Assembly: GCA_945872795.1 (NCBI GenBank)
Contig: CAMCAZ010000028.1
Location: 1 to 44,605 of the forward strand
Source of the DNA: Chryseobacterium gleum
GTDB lineage: Bacteria > Bacteroidota > Bacteroidia > Flavobacteriales_F > PHOS-HE28
Length of the DNA stretch: 44,605 nucleotides
Direction: 5' to 3'
Position numbers and translations under genes: made by a program. Under the pieces are notes generated by a model. The model was not told where the DNA came from and made no database searches. It was given only the letters and a program-made list of their open reading frames with translations. How positions within the stretch are numbered: the stretch's first letter is position 1; each line of letters starts with the position of its first letter. Positions 34,124 to 42,407 of the stretch are shown one piece after another.

Positions 34124-34882
34124 TTAGAGCGGATCGAGCCGATCACGCACCTTGCCCAGGAAGGACCCACCGATGGTGAGCTTACGGGGGATGTTCTCCA
34201 AGGTGATCTCGCCTTCCTCCACGGAGTGGATCTTGTCCAGCCGAACGATGAACGAGCGGTGCACCCGCATGAACTGCTTGGCCGGCAGACGGCCCTCCAT
34301 ATCCTGAAGCGTGGCATGCACCACGTAGCGCTGGGATCCGACATGGATCCCCACGTAGTCCTTCAAGGCCTCGAGAAAAGCGATCTCACTGAAGCGCAGG
34401 CGGACCATGCGCCCCTTGCTCTTCACGAAGATGTGGTCGCTGTTCACGCTCTCCTCCACCAGGTCGTACAGCCGCTCCACCTCGCTGCGCACCTTCATCT
34501 CCTCATCGTGCTTGGCCATCGCGATCTCGATCGCCGTGTGCAGGGCCTGGTCGCTGAAGGGCTTCACCACGAAGCCGTAAGGCTCGGCGATCTTGGCCTT
34601 GCTCAGGGTATCATCGTCGGAGTTGGCGGTAAGGAAGATCACGGGCAGTTCCAGCTCATGCCGGATCCGCTTGGCAGCATCCACTCCGCTGTGCCCGTCC
34701 AGCAGGTGGATGTCCATGATCACGATGTTCGGCCGCAGCTCATGGGCCTGTTCCAAGGCCTCGTCACTGGAGCGCGCGAAGCCCACCACCTCATGACCAC
34801 GCGCCTTCAGGCGCTGTGCGATGTCGCGGCCGATGATGGGTTCATCTTCGACGACCAGGATACGGATGGGCTCTTTGCTCAT
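34124..34882 (-). CDS. LytTR-family response regulator
   Basis: 252 residues. The receiver domain (1-120) has the acidic pocket VVEDEP (E12, D13), phosphoacceptor D57 in IVIMDIHLLDGHSG, T85 in FLTANSDD and K107 in FVVKPF, so all key residues are kept. The LytTR DNA-binding domain follows (about 148-248) with HIFVKSKGRMVRLRFSEIAF, VHATLQDMEGRL and FMRVHRSFIVRLDKI. It probably receives phosphate from a LytS-type or other histidine kinase not in the window and activates target promoters. A TAACTTTA box lies 9 bases before the ATG. The IS3 remnant lies just downstream. Confidence 0.93.
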   Translation of the reverse strand: MSKEPIRILVVEDEPIIGRDIAQRLKARGHEVVGFARSSDEALEQAHELRPNIVIMDIHLLDGHSGVDAAKRIRHELELPVIFLTANSDDDTLSKAKIAEPYGFVVKPFSDQALHTAIEIAMAKHDEEMKVRSEVERLYDLVEESVNSDHIFVKSKGRMVRLRFSEIAFLEALKDYVGIHVGSQRYVVHATLQDMEGRLPAKQFMRVHRSFIVRLDKIHSVEEGEITLENIPRKLTIGGSFLGKVRDRLDPL

Positions 34883-34891
34883 AGGCGGACC

Positions 34892-34899
34892 TAAAGTTA
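34892..34899 (-). promoter_or_regulatory. -7-like box of the LytTR gene
   Basis: Minus strand TAACTTTA, one mismatch from TAnnTTTG, 9 bases before the ATG at 34882. Confidence 0.45.
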
Positions 34900-35081
34900 C
34901 TTCGCAAGGGGAGGGTCTCCGATGGATCTTCTCCGTTCATTGACCCTTTTCGCCCGTGCGCAATGACTTGCAACGTGAGGAGGTCCCGTGGAGTTTCATC
35001 GGCACCATGCCGCCTGATCCGCACCGCTGCAAGCCACTCCTTGGCGAAGCCCTTATCTTCACCTCACATTCCCACCGTTCC

Positions 35082-37532
35082 ATGAGCGTTCGAACGCTAC
35101 GCACCGTTCTGCCCCCGGCCTGCCTGCTCACCCTGTCCCTGTGGTCCCAGGCGCAGACCAACCCCTACGGCTGCCACTACTTCCGCAATGGGCGACCGCA
35201 CCCCGTGGCCACCGCTGCGGACCGCAACCAGATCGAGGAGACCATCGCGCGCAGCGACACCTTCGACATCCTGCACTACGACATCCAACTGGACGTGACC
35301 GATTACGGGGGATCCACCATCAAGGGGATCACCACCGTGGACCTCCGGGCGCTTCAACCGGACCTCACACACATCCGCTTCGACCTGTTCGAGCTCACCG
35401 TGGATTCCGTGGTGAGCCCCTCGGGTCCGCTGACCTTCACCTACGATGGACAGTTCCTGCGGGTGGCCCTGCCGGCGACCATGGCCGAGGGCGACGAGGC
35501 GGAGCTGACCGTGTACTACGGCGGCGACCCGCACCGCGACCCGGAGTGGGGGGGCTTCTACTTTGTGAGCAACTACATCTATAACCTGGGCATTGGCATC
35601 AGCTCCATCCCGCCCAACTTCGGAAAGGTGTGGTACCCCTGCTTCGACAGCTTCGTGGAGCGCGCCACCTACACCTACCACGTCAAGAGCGCCGGCACCT
35701 TCCGCCTGCAGGGCCAGGGCAACTTCATCGGGGAGGTGCAGCTGGGCGGCGACACCGTTATCCGCAGCTTCGACCTGCCACAGGCCATCCCCACGCACCT
35801 CAGCGCCATTGCCGTGGCAGACTATGCAGAGCATGCCTACACCCACACCGGGGCCTTCGGCGATATACCGGTGACCCTGCGCGCGAAACCCGCGGACCTC
35901 ACCCCGATGCTATCGCGCTTCGGAAACCTGGGCGATGCCATCGACGCCTGCGAGTTCTGGTACGGCCCCTATCCCTATGACAAGGTGGGCTATGTGCTCA
36001 CAACGGACGGTGCGCTGGAGATCCCCACCAACGTGGCCTATCCCCAGTTCATGACCACCCAGACCAACGCCAACAATCGCGGGCTCTACACCCACGAGCT
36101 GGGCCACCATTGGTGGGGAGATCAGGTGACCCCCTTTGTGCACAACGACATGTGGCTGAAGGAAGGCCCGGCCGAATACAGTGGCCACCTCATCGAGGAA
36201 TGGATCGGTGGGCAGGAAGGCCTGTTGCAGGCGGTGAAGGACAACCATTTCCGGGTGCTGCGCGAGGCCCACATCGACGATGAGGGCTTCCAGGCCCTAT
36301 CGCCCATGCCGGATGCGCACATCTATGGCACGCACACCTACTACAAGGGCGCATCGGTGATGCACAACCTGCGCGGCTACCTGGGCGATGAACTCTTCCG
36401 GCAGGGTATGCGCGGTGTGCAGATATCCCTGGCAGAACGCACCATGACGCCCCAGCAGTTCCGCGATTCGCTGGAGGCCGCGACCGGCGCCGATCTCGAT
36501 GCCTTCTTCGATGCCTGGGTCTTCGCCCCGGGCTACAGTGTCTTCGTGGTCCGAGACCGCACATCCACCCCGGTGGGCGATGCCTTCGAAGTGACCATCG
36601 ATGTGGACCAGAAGCTGCGCGGCACCGAGGTCTTCCATCAACAGGTCCCCCTGCAGGTCTCCTTTGTTTCGGCGGAAGGAGAGGAGTTCCTCGCAGACAT
36701 GGTGGCATCCGGCGCCAATGGCCAGTACACCTTCACCGTGCCCTTCGACCCTGCACTGGTGATCCTGAACCGTTACAACCGCTTGAACCAGGCACGGACC
36801 GCACATGAACGGTTGCTGGTGCCGGGCGTTTCGTTCGGCAGCACCCAGCCTTTTGTTGACCTGATCGTGTACCAGACCAACTTGGTGGACAGCACCCTGC
36901 TGCGCATGGAGCATATCTGGGCCGGTGCAGGGGAGGACCCGGCCGCACCCGACGTGATCGAAGTGTCCAACACCCACTATTGGGACATCGGCGGCCTGTG
37001 GCCCGAGGGCACCCTCCTCCGCGGCCGCCTGACCTATGCCGGGTCCTCGGAGGAACAGTTGGACGTTGACCTGGTGGCCGGCGATGAGACGGACATGCTG
37101 ATGGTGTACCGGGAGACCCCCTTGGACCCTTGGACCGTGTATCCCGACCAGACCGTGCTCAGTGGCGACCTTTTCAATGGCAATGGGATCGTGAACCTCG
37201 ATGTGATGCGCAAGGGGCACTATGCTTTCGCCAAGAGCTCCACCTCCATCGGGCTGAGCGAGATCTCCGATCGGGTGGGTGGGCTGAGCCTGTTCCCGGT
37301 GCCGACAAGCGATGAACTGACCGTGGTCCTGGACGTGCCCGGCCAGGGAACGCTTCGCTTCGATGTGCTGTCACTGGACGGCAAACTGGCGATGCGCAGC
37401 CTGCGTTCCGCCACGGCCGATGGTCGCCACCTGCTCTCCGTTTCGGACCTGCCCGCTGCACAATATGTACTGCAAGTGACGGACGCAACAGGCCGGCCGG
37501 TGGGTGCACGGAAGTTCGACGTGCTGCGCTGA
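35082..37532 (+). CDS. T9SS-exported M1 family aminopeptidase
   Basis: 816 residues from ATG 35082 with a signal peptide (RTLRTVLPPACLLTLSLWSQ, cleaved near AQ). The N-terminal beta domain (YDIQLDVTDYGGSTIKGITT) leads to the catalytic domain. There, DGALEIPTNVAYPQ replaces the usual GAMEN exopeptidase motif, and the zinc site HELGHHWWGD (H338, E339, H342) has its third ligand E361 in WLKEGPAEYSGH. The C-terminus is a T9SS sorting domain (GGLSLFPVPTSDELTVVLDV, AQYVLQVTDATGRPVGARKF), so the enzyme is secreted or surface-bound through the type IX system. It probably trims peptides. The next gene starts 13 bp later. Confidence 0.93.
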   Translation: MSVRTLRTVLPPACLLTLSLWSQAQTNPYGCHYFRNGRPHPVATAADRNQIEETIARSDTFDILHYDIQLDVTDYGGSTIKGITTVDLRALQPDLTHIRFDLFELTVDSVVSPSGPLTFTYDGQFLRVALPATMAEGDEAELTVYYGGDPHRDPEWGGFYFVSNYIYNLGIGISSIPPNFGKVWYPCFDSFVERATYTYHVKSAGTFRLQGQGNFIGEVQLGGDTVIRSFDLPQAIPTHLSAIAVADYAEHAYTHTGAFGDIPVTLRAKPADLTPMLSRFGNLGDAIDACEFWYGPYPYDKVGYVLTTDGALEIPTNVAYPQFMTTQTNANNRGLYTHELGHHWWGDQVTPFVHNDMWLKEGPAEYSGHLIEEWIGGQEGLLQAVKDNHFRVLREAHIDDEGFQALSPMPDAHIYGTHTYYKGASVMHNLRGYLGDELFRQGMRGVQISLAERTMTPQQFRDSLEAATGADLDAFFDAWVFAPGYSVFVVRDRTSTPVGDAFEVTIDVDQKLRGTEVFHQQVPLQVSFVSAEGEEFLADMVASGANGQYTFTVPFDPALVILNRYNRLNQARTAHERLLVPGVSFGSTQPFVDLIVYQTNLVDSTLLRMEHIWAGAGEDPAAPDVIEVSNTHYWDIGGLWPEGTLLRGRLTYAGSSEEQLDVDLVAGDETDMLMVYRETPLDPWTVYPDQTVLSGDLFNGNGIVNLDVMRKGHYAFAKSSTSIGLSEISDRVGGLSLFPVPTSDELTVVLDVPGQGTLRFDVLSLDGKLAMRSLRSATADGRHLLSVSDLPAAQYVLQVTDATGRPVGARKFDVLR

Positions 37533-37545
37533 TCGTGGGCGGACG

Positions 37546-38571
37546 ATGACCTTCAACACCATCGCGCAGCGGAAACCACTGTTCCCCGTCGGCCAGGAAT
37601 TGCTGGCCTACCTGGAACGGCAGGGGAGGTTGACGCCGGTGGAGGTGAACTATGCCGAGCTGCGCCGCTATGATGGCCTGATGCCGCACAACGACATCCA
37701 CGGCCACCCCACCCATTGGAACACCGTGCTCTTCCGCCCCAGTGAGCGCGAGGACCTGTACGATCGCCTGGTGGAGACCTACCAGACCCTGATCGCGGAC
37801 GGGCGCCAGATCGGTCACCTGCAGGTGGCGGGGGTGGATTTCTGCGCCTACGGGAACTCCCAGCCCTTCCGCATCAAGATCCTGAACAGGATCAACGACA
37901 ATCACGACTACTTCTACATCAAGCAGTCGGACAGCAGCCGGATCTACGGCCTGGAGCTGGAACACCTGCTCTCGCCCAACCGCATCAGCTACATGGTGGA
38001 CGGCCCCACCCTGGTGGAGGAGCACATCATCGGCGTGCCCGGCGATGCCTTCATGCAGGCGCCATACCTCTATGGCGGGGCCCTCAACGAGGTGCGCCTC
38101 AGCAAGGAGTTCGTGAAGTTCAACGAGCGCTGTTTCGTGCGCCTGCTGGGCGACATGCGGGCCTATAACTTCGTGGTGGACGTGATCCATGACCTGGACC
38201 AGGTGCAGTACCGCATCCGCAGCATCGACTTCGACCAGCAGAGCCACGAGGGCCGGGTCCGCATCTACCTGCCCCAGTTCTACAAGGAGAACCTGCCCTT
38301 TGTGCAACTGGCACAGCGGGTCATCGGCATGGAGACCGCCGAACAGTATCGCCACGAAGAGCGCGCCCTGCTGCGCCGCCGGTACAAACATGCTGAGGAG
38401 GTGATCAACGACCTGCTGAACGTCCTCAGCAACGATCCCATCAGCACCCCGGAACAGGCCCGCGAGCTGGCCGCAGGTCTGGGCAAGCTGCACGGCACAC
38501 GGGCCTTCGATGGCCTGCACACCATGGGCGAGGTCCTGAGGACCCAGCTCCATACCTGTTTGCTGCCTTAA
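37546..38571 (+). CDS. Conserved-looking protein of unknown function
   Basis: 341 residues, no signal peptide or membrane segment, so cytoplasmic. Notable segments are NAELRRYD-like text (VNYAELRRYDGLMPHNDIHG), PHNDIHGHPTHWNTVLFRPS, FVKFNERCFVRLLGDMRAYN and YRIRSIDFDQQSHEGRVRIY. The IRSIDFDQQ motif recalls the DFD/DFG metal-binding loop of kinase-like folds, but no ATP-binding P-loop-like lysine motif is clear. I do not recognise the family. The ATG at 37546 lies 13 bp after the aminopeptidase stop, so co-transcription is likely even though that enzyme is exported and this protein is not. Confidence 0.7.
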   Translation: MTFNTIAQRKPLFPVGQELLAYLERQGRLTPVEVNYAELRRYDGLMPHNDIHGHPTHWNTVLFRPSEREDLYDRLVETYQTLIADGRQIGHLQVAGVDFCAYGNSQPFRIKILNRINDNHDYFYIKQSDSSRIYGLELEHLLSPNRISYMVDGPTLVEEHIIGVPGDAFMQAPYLYGGALNEVRLSKEFVKFNERCFVRLLGDMRAYNFVVDVIHDLDQVQYRIRSIDFDQQSHEGRVRIYLPQFYKENLPFVQLAQRVIGMETAEQYRHEERALLRRRYKHAEEVINDLLNVLSNDPISTPEQARELAAGLGKLHGTRAFDGLHTMGEVLRTQLHTCLLP

Positions 38572-38627
38572 GCGGTGCTCGTTGCGTCGCCCGTGAAACC
38601 TTAATCGTCGAATGCACGTTTCGGACC

Positions 38628-38652
38628 ATCGGACCCCACAAGAAGGTCCGAT
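38628..38652 (+). promoter_or_regulatory. Perfect inverted repeat just before a start codon
   Basis: ATCGGACC and GGTCCGAT flank a 9-base loop (CCACAAGAA) and end 5 bases before the ATG at 38658. A stable hairpin here could control translation or be an operator. Confidence 0.45.
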
Positions 38653-38657
38653 GAACC

Positions 38658-39401
38658 ATGCGCAACGCCATCCGCACCCTTGTCCTGTTCCTCTCCCTTG
38701 CCGCCACCACGGCGCTGTTTGCACAGTCGGAGGTCATCCAGTACCAGTGGCTGAACCAGTGGTGCAGCAGCATCCTGGACTGTGATGAGGGTTGCATGGC
38801 CTGCAACCTGCCGGAAAGTTCAAGTGCGCAGTTCTTCGGGACCAACGTGGTCTGGATCGGCGTCGACATCTGCCCGCATCCGGTCGCTTCCGGGGACAAT
38901 GCTGTGGGTTCCTTCGGCTGGACCGATGAGGCCTCCACCTCCCGCTACATCATGCTCTCCGGCATCGCCACCAATGCGGTGCAGATCGACAGCGTCATCA
39001 TCCGCCACGCCCGCAGTGCTGCGGGCCCCGATCGTCTGAAGGTTGGCCTGACCCGTTCGGCGATGGAGCCCGTGGCGGAGGTGGCCGACCTGAACATCGA
39101 AAGCGACTTCAACACCGACATCCTCACCGATCTGGGCTGCCTCACCACAACGGATGACATGCCCTTCGGTAGTTTCCAGATCCAATTCACACCCTACGGC
39201 AGCAACGACGGTGGCTGGTACCTCGATGAGGTGCGTATTGTGGCCACGCCCTGCGACCCCATCATTCTGGGTGTTGGGGATTTAACACCCGATCGGTCGA
39301 CTTACACGGGTCCTTGGTTCGATGTACTGGGCCGCCCGGTATATGGCGATGTGGGTGCCGGTGTATACATCGGTGGCAAGCGCGAGGTGAAGGTGTTCTG
39401 A
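38658..39401 (+). CDS. Secreted protein, unknown, with short T9SS-like tail
   Basis: 247 residues. Signal peptide (RTLVLFLSLAATTALFAQ) then a Cys-rich start (WCSSILDCDEGCMACNLPES). The body is beta-rich (RYIMLSGIATNAVQIDSVII, FQIQFTPYGSNDGGWYLDEV), like a jelly-roll/CUB-type extracellular domain. The tail YTGPWFDVLGRPVYGDVGAG, VYIGGKREVKVF keeps the DxxGRxV and GVYxxxG pattern of type A sorting domains but is only about 30 residues, so sorting is uncertain. A perfect inverted repeat lies 5 bases before the ATG. Composite repeats follow. Confidence 0.75.
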   Translation: MRNAIRTLVLFLSLAATTALFAQSEVIQYQWLNQWCSSILDCDEGCMACNLPESSSAQFFGTNVVWIGVDICPHPVASGDNAVGSFGWTDEASTSRYIMLSGIATNAVQIDSVIIRHARSAAGPDRLKVGLTRSAMEPVAEVADLNIESDFNTDILTDLGCLTTTDDMPFGSFQIQFTPYGSNDGGWYLDEVRIVATPCDPIILGVGDLTPDRSTYTGPWFDVLGRPVYGDVGAGVYIGGKREVKVF

Positions 39402-39494
39402 GGGGTACCATCGCCCCTTGATCTGTTGTCGACATCAGCTCTGACGATCTACGCCCCAGCTGGGTCGTATACCGCCCTCTTAACGAATGGACAT

Positions 39495-39612
39495 GTGCTG
39501 TGGACCCTCTGGGGTCAGTAATGTGCACGCTGTTCCGGATCCGATCTTGCACCCAGAGGGGTCGCAGTGATCAGAATAAATGGCCCATTGCGGAATTCGA
39601 CCCCAACGGGCC
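39495..39612. repeat. Composite palindromic repeat element (copy 2)
   Basis: GTGCTGTGGACCCTCTGGGG and later CACCCAGAGGGGTCGCAG form the outer arms, then TTCGACCCCAACGGG. Order and spacing match the copy at 31461-31600, with an identical GACCC..GGGTC core style, so they belong to one family. It lies in the 238-bp gap between the secreted protein and xerD. Confidence 0.65.
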
Positions 39613-39639
39613 GCTGACATGGGGAGTGTCACCGGCCCC

Positions 39640-40548
39640 TTACCGCCGCTTCGCACGCGGATGGAACTGCAGGATATTGCTCCGCAGATACTCGCGGTCG
39701 AGGTGGGTGTAGATCTCCGTGGTGGTGATGCTGGCATGGCCGAGCATCTCCTGCACCGCGCGCAGGTCGGCGCCACCTTCCACCAGGTGTGTGGCGAAGG
39801 AATGCCGGAAGGTGTGCGGACTGATCGTCTTGCGGATCCCCGCCAGCACGGCCAACTTCTTCACCAGGCCGAACACCGCCACACGCGACAGCTGTCCGCC
39901 GCGCTGGTTGAGGAACACGATGTCCTCCGCCTTCTTCACCACCGGTTGATGGACGCGCACCTCCTGCTGGTAGAGGGTGATGCACTGCATGGCCTCCGGA
40001 CCGATGGGCACCAGGCGTTCCTTGTCGCCTTTGCCCACCACGCGGATGAATCCCTCGCTGAAGTGCAGCCAGGAGCGCCGCAGGCCGCAGAGCTCGCTCA
40101 CCCGCAGGCCACAGCCGTAGAGCGTCTCCACGATGGCCTTGTCCCGGTGCGCCATGGGCCTGCTCATGTCGATGGCCCTGACCATGGCATCCACCTCCTC
40201 CACGCTGAGGAACACCGGCAGTTTGCGCCCCAAGCGCGGGCTTTGGATCAGCTCGGCGGGGTCTTCCTTCACCTGCCCATCACGCCGCAGGCTGCGGTAG
40301 AAGGCCCGCACGGCACTGAGCAGCCGGGCCTGGCTGGTGGCGGCCAGTCCCGTCTTCGCGGCGTGCGTCAGGAAGTGTTGCAGGTCCTCCAGCGTCACGG
40401 CCGTGGGGGATAGGGGAGGCTGTAGCTGTTCGGCATATTGGCGCAGCTTGCCCAGATCGCGCAGGTAGGCCTCCACGGTGCGGTCGCTCAGCGAACGCTC
40501 CAGCTTCAGGTGCATGCGCAGTTCCGTCAGCGCCACGTCCCACTCCAT
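39640..40548 (-). CDS. xerD: Tyrosine recombinase XerD-type
   Basis: 302 residues from ATG 40548 (MEWDVALTELRMHLKLERSL); a GTG at 40554 would add two residues. The N-terminal SAM-like domain (YLRDLGKLRQYAEQLQPPLS) is followed by the catalytic domain with R149 (LYGCGLRVSELCGL), K173 (VVGKGDKERLVPIG), H245/R248 (ISPHTFRHSFATHLVEGGAD), H271 and Y280 (MLGHASITTTEIYTHLDREY). All catalytic residues are present. XerD with XerC resolves chromosome dimers at dif at the septum. A CACCTTTG box lies 5 bases before the ATG. No mobile element surrounds it, so it is the housekeeping enzyme. Confidence 0.92.
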   Translation of the reverse strand: MEWDVALTELRMHLKLERSLSDRTVEAYLRDLGKLRQYAEQLQPPLSPTAVTLEDLQHFLTHAAKTGLAATSQARLLSAVRAFYRSLRRDGQVKEDPAELIQSPRLGRKLPVFLSVEEVDAMVRAIDMSRPMAHRDKAIVETLYGCGLRVSELCGLRRSWLHFSEGFIRVVGKGDKERLVPIGPEAMQCITLYQQEVRVHQPVVKKAEDIVFLNQRGGQLSRVAVFGLVKKLAVLAGIRKTISPHTFRHSFATHLVEGGADLRAVQEMLGHASITTTEIYTHLDREYLRSNILQFHPRAKRR

Positions 40549-40553
40549 GCGCA

Positions 40554-40561
40554 CAAAGGTG
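40554..40561 (-). promoter_or_regulatory. -7-like box of xerD
   Basis: Minus strand CACCTTTG, close to TAnnTTTG, 5 bases before the ATG at 40548. It would give a leaderless transcript. Confidence 0.4.
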
Positions 40562-40661
40562 GACCGCTCCTCCGGCGTTGCCCCGCGCCGTCCGCTGCAA
40601 GTGCCAACGCATGATCGTGGATCGGCGAAAGACTTCCCATCTTCGCAGCACCATCATCCTC

Positions 40662-41090
40662 GTGAAGAAGCGCATCCTCCTCCTCAACGGTCCCAACCTC
40701 AACCTCTTGGGCAGCCGCGAAACGGCCATCTATGGGGCCGAGACGATGGAGAGCTGCCTGCAGCAGATCAGGGCGCAGTACCCCGATGTGGACGTGGTGC
40801 ACCAGCAGAGCAACGTGGAGGGCGAACTGATCGACGCCGTGCAGCAGGCCGATGGGCACTTCGATGGGGTGGTGCTGAACGCCGGTGGTTACACGCACAC
40901 CTCCGTGGCGCTGCGCGATGCCATCGCGGCGGTGAAGGTGCCCGTGGTGGAGGTGCACCTGTCCAACCTCCTTGCCCGCGAGCCTTTCCGGCATGTGTCC
41001 CTGACGGGCGCGGTCTGTGTGGGCAGCATCATGGGCCTGGGGCTCGATGGCTACCGCCTGGCGGTGGCACACCTGCTTCAGCGCGGCTGA
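40662..41090 (+). CDS. aroQ: 3-dehydroquinate dehydratase, type II
   Basis: 142 residues from GTG 40662 (VKKRILLLNGPNLNLLGSRE); the longer frame upstream is unconserved. Catalytic residues are Tyr24 in the flexible loop (ETAIYGAETM), N73 (VVLNAGGYTHTSVALRDAI), H99 (VVEVHLSNLLAREPFRHVS) and R110. The enzyme carries out the third shikimate-pathway step, anti-elimination of water from 3-dehydroquinate, as a dodecamer in the cytoplasm. It is divergent from xerD and its last 13 bp overlap the glycosyltransferase gene on the other strand. Confidence 0.94.
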   Translation: MKKRILLLNGPNLNLLGSRETAIYGAETMESCLQQIRAQYPDVDVVHQQSNVEGELIDAVQQADGHFDGVVLNAGGYTHTSVALRDAIAAVKVPVVEVHLSNLLAREPFRHVSLTGAVCVGSIMGLGLDGYRLAVAHLLQRG

Positions 41091-42112
41091 TCGAAGGCCT
41101 CCCGGTCCAGCTCGGAGAAGCGCGACCACTTCAGGATGAAGCGGTCGTAGGCGATGCTGCGGTGGTACATGCCCGTGAGGTCAGGCGAGCGTTCCGTGCG
41201 CAGCAGTTCCTCGCGCTGCCGCAGCACTTTGGGCAGGCGTGCGAAGTAGTGCCAGTGGGCGCGGGCCACCTGCCAGGCGTGGGCGGCATGCCCTTCCAGC
41301 AGGAACTTGGCGGCCGCGAAGCCGTCCAGCACCAGCCGCCGGAACAGCCAGTACCAGAAGCCGCCCACATGCAGGTTCTTCGTCAGCACGATAAGGCTGT
41401 TGCGGAAGTTGAGGTAGGTCTTCTGCGGACTGCCATAGCCCAGCGCACCGCCGCCCACGTGGTACACCGTGGCTCCGGCCGTATAGCCGATCCGTTTCCC
41501 CAGCCGGCGCAGGCGCCAGCACAGGTCGATCTCCTCCATGTGGGCGAAGAGCTCGGCATCGAAACCGCCCACGGCATGGAAGTCGGCGGCATTGATCATC
41601 AGGCAGGCACCGGTGGCCCAGAACACCTCCCGCTCGTCGTCGTACTGGCCCGCGTCCTCCTCCGTGATCTCGAAGATGCGGCCGCGGCAGAAGGGGTATC
41701 CGTTGCGGTCGATGAAGCCCCCGGCGGCACCCGCGTGCTCGAAGTGCGTGCGGTGGCCATGCGCCAGCACCTTGGGCTGGCAGGCCACCATGCCCGGTTG
41801 TGCATCCAGGTAGCGGTCCATGGCCTCCAGCCATCCGGCCGTGACCTCCACATCGGAATTGAGGAGCACATAGCGCTCCGCCTTCACCTGCTGCAGGGCC
41901 CTGTTGTAGCCACCGGCAAATCCGTGGTTCGCCCCCAGGTCGAGCAGCGTGATGGACGGGTACGTCGCGCGCAGCCAGGCCAGGCTGCCGTCCGTGGAGC
42001 CGTTGTCGGCCACCACCAGCAGGGCGCCCGGTGAGTGCAGGACCACGGCGGGAAGGAATCGTTCCAGCCAGTGCCTGCCGTTCCAGTTCAGTATGACGAC
42101 CGCGGTGCGCAT
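41078..42112 (-). CDS. Family 2 glycosyltransferase
   Basis: 344 residues from ATG 42112 (MRTAVVILNWNGRHWLERFL). The GT-A fold has the expected motifs: VVADNGSTDGSLAWL for nucleotide binding, YVLLNSDVEVTAGWLEAMDR (the DxD-like metal site) and FDAELFAHMEEIDLCWRLRR, the (E/D)xDLCxR motif that closes the active site. A C-terminal helical region (FRNSLIVLTKNLHVGGFWYW) probably docks at the membrane. It likely adds a sugar in polysaccharide or rhamnan synthesis, but no neighbours define the acceptor. A CACCTTTG box lies 9 bases upstream of the ATG. Confidence 0.9.
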   Translation of the reverse strand: MRTAVVILNWNGRHWLERFLPAVVLHSPGALLVVADNGSTDGSLAWLRATYPSITLLDLGANHGFAGGYNRALQQVKAERYVLLNSDVEVTAGWLEAMDRYLDAQPGMVACQPKVLAHGHRTHFEHAGAAGGFIDRNGYPFCRGRIFEITEEDAGQYDDEREVFWATGACLMINAADFHAVGGFDAELFAHMEEIDLCWRLRRLGKRIGYTAGATVYHVGGGALGYGSPQKTYLNFRNSLIVLTKNLHVGGFWYWLFRRLVLDGFAAAKFLLEGHAAHAWQVARAHWHYFARLPKVLRQREELLRTERSPDLTGMYHRSIAYDRFILKWSRFSELDREAFDQPR

Positions 42113-42170
42113 GAAGGAGCGCAAAGGTGCATCAATGCACCGATGCGCGCATCACCGGGGGCAGGGCTGA

Positions 42171-42352
42171 TGCATTGAACCACGGATACACACGGATGGC
42201 CCAAGTGGTAAGGCCTCCAGGAGCCCTTTCTGGCTGAATGCATTGAACCACGGATCGGCACCGATACACACGGATGGCCCCAGTGACGAGGCCTCGCAAC
42301 CCCAAAGCGCGCAAGACCCGGTAGGGGCTGAATTATCTGTGTCCATCTGTGG
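42171..42352. repeat. ACCACGGAT intergenic repeats (three units)
   Basis: TGCATTGAACCACGGAT occurs at 42171-42187 and 42239-42255, each followed by ACACACGGATGGCCC (42188-42202 and 42266-42280). An inverted relative, ATCTGTGTCCATCTGTGG, lies at 42335-42352. Nothing else is seen in the 42113-42407 gap. This wording is common in environmental bacterial genomes. Confidence 0.7.
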
Positions 42353-42407
42353 AAAAGGCCCTGCCAACCAGCGCGAATGCAGGGCGCGCCATCCCCCACA
42401 TCACCGT

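Noticed and set aside
37174-38724. A 516-codon minus-strand frame opposite the aminopeptidase end and the unknown gene
   Set aside because: Antisense shadow caused by high GC; the plus-strand frames carry the T9SS domain and patterned protein text.
42171-42352. A possible CRISPR array from the ACCACGGAT repeats
   Set aside because: Only two direct copies with unequal gaps and matching blocks inside the would-be spacers; no cas genes.
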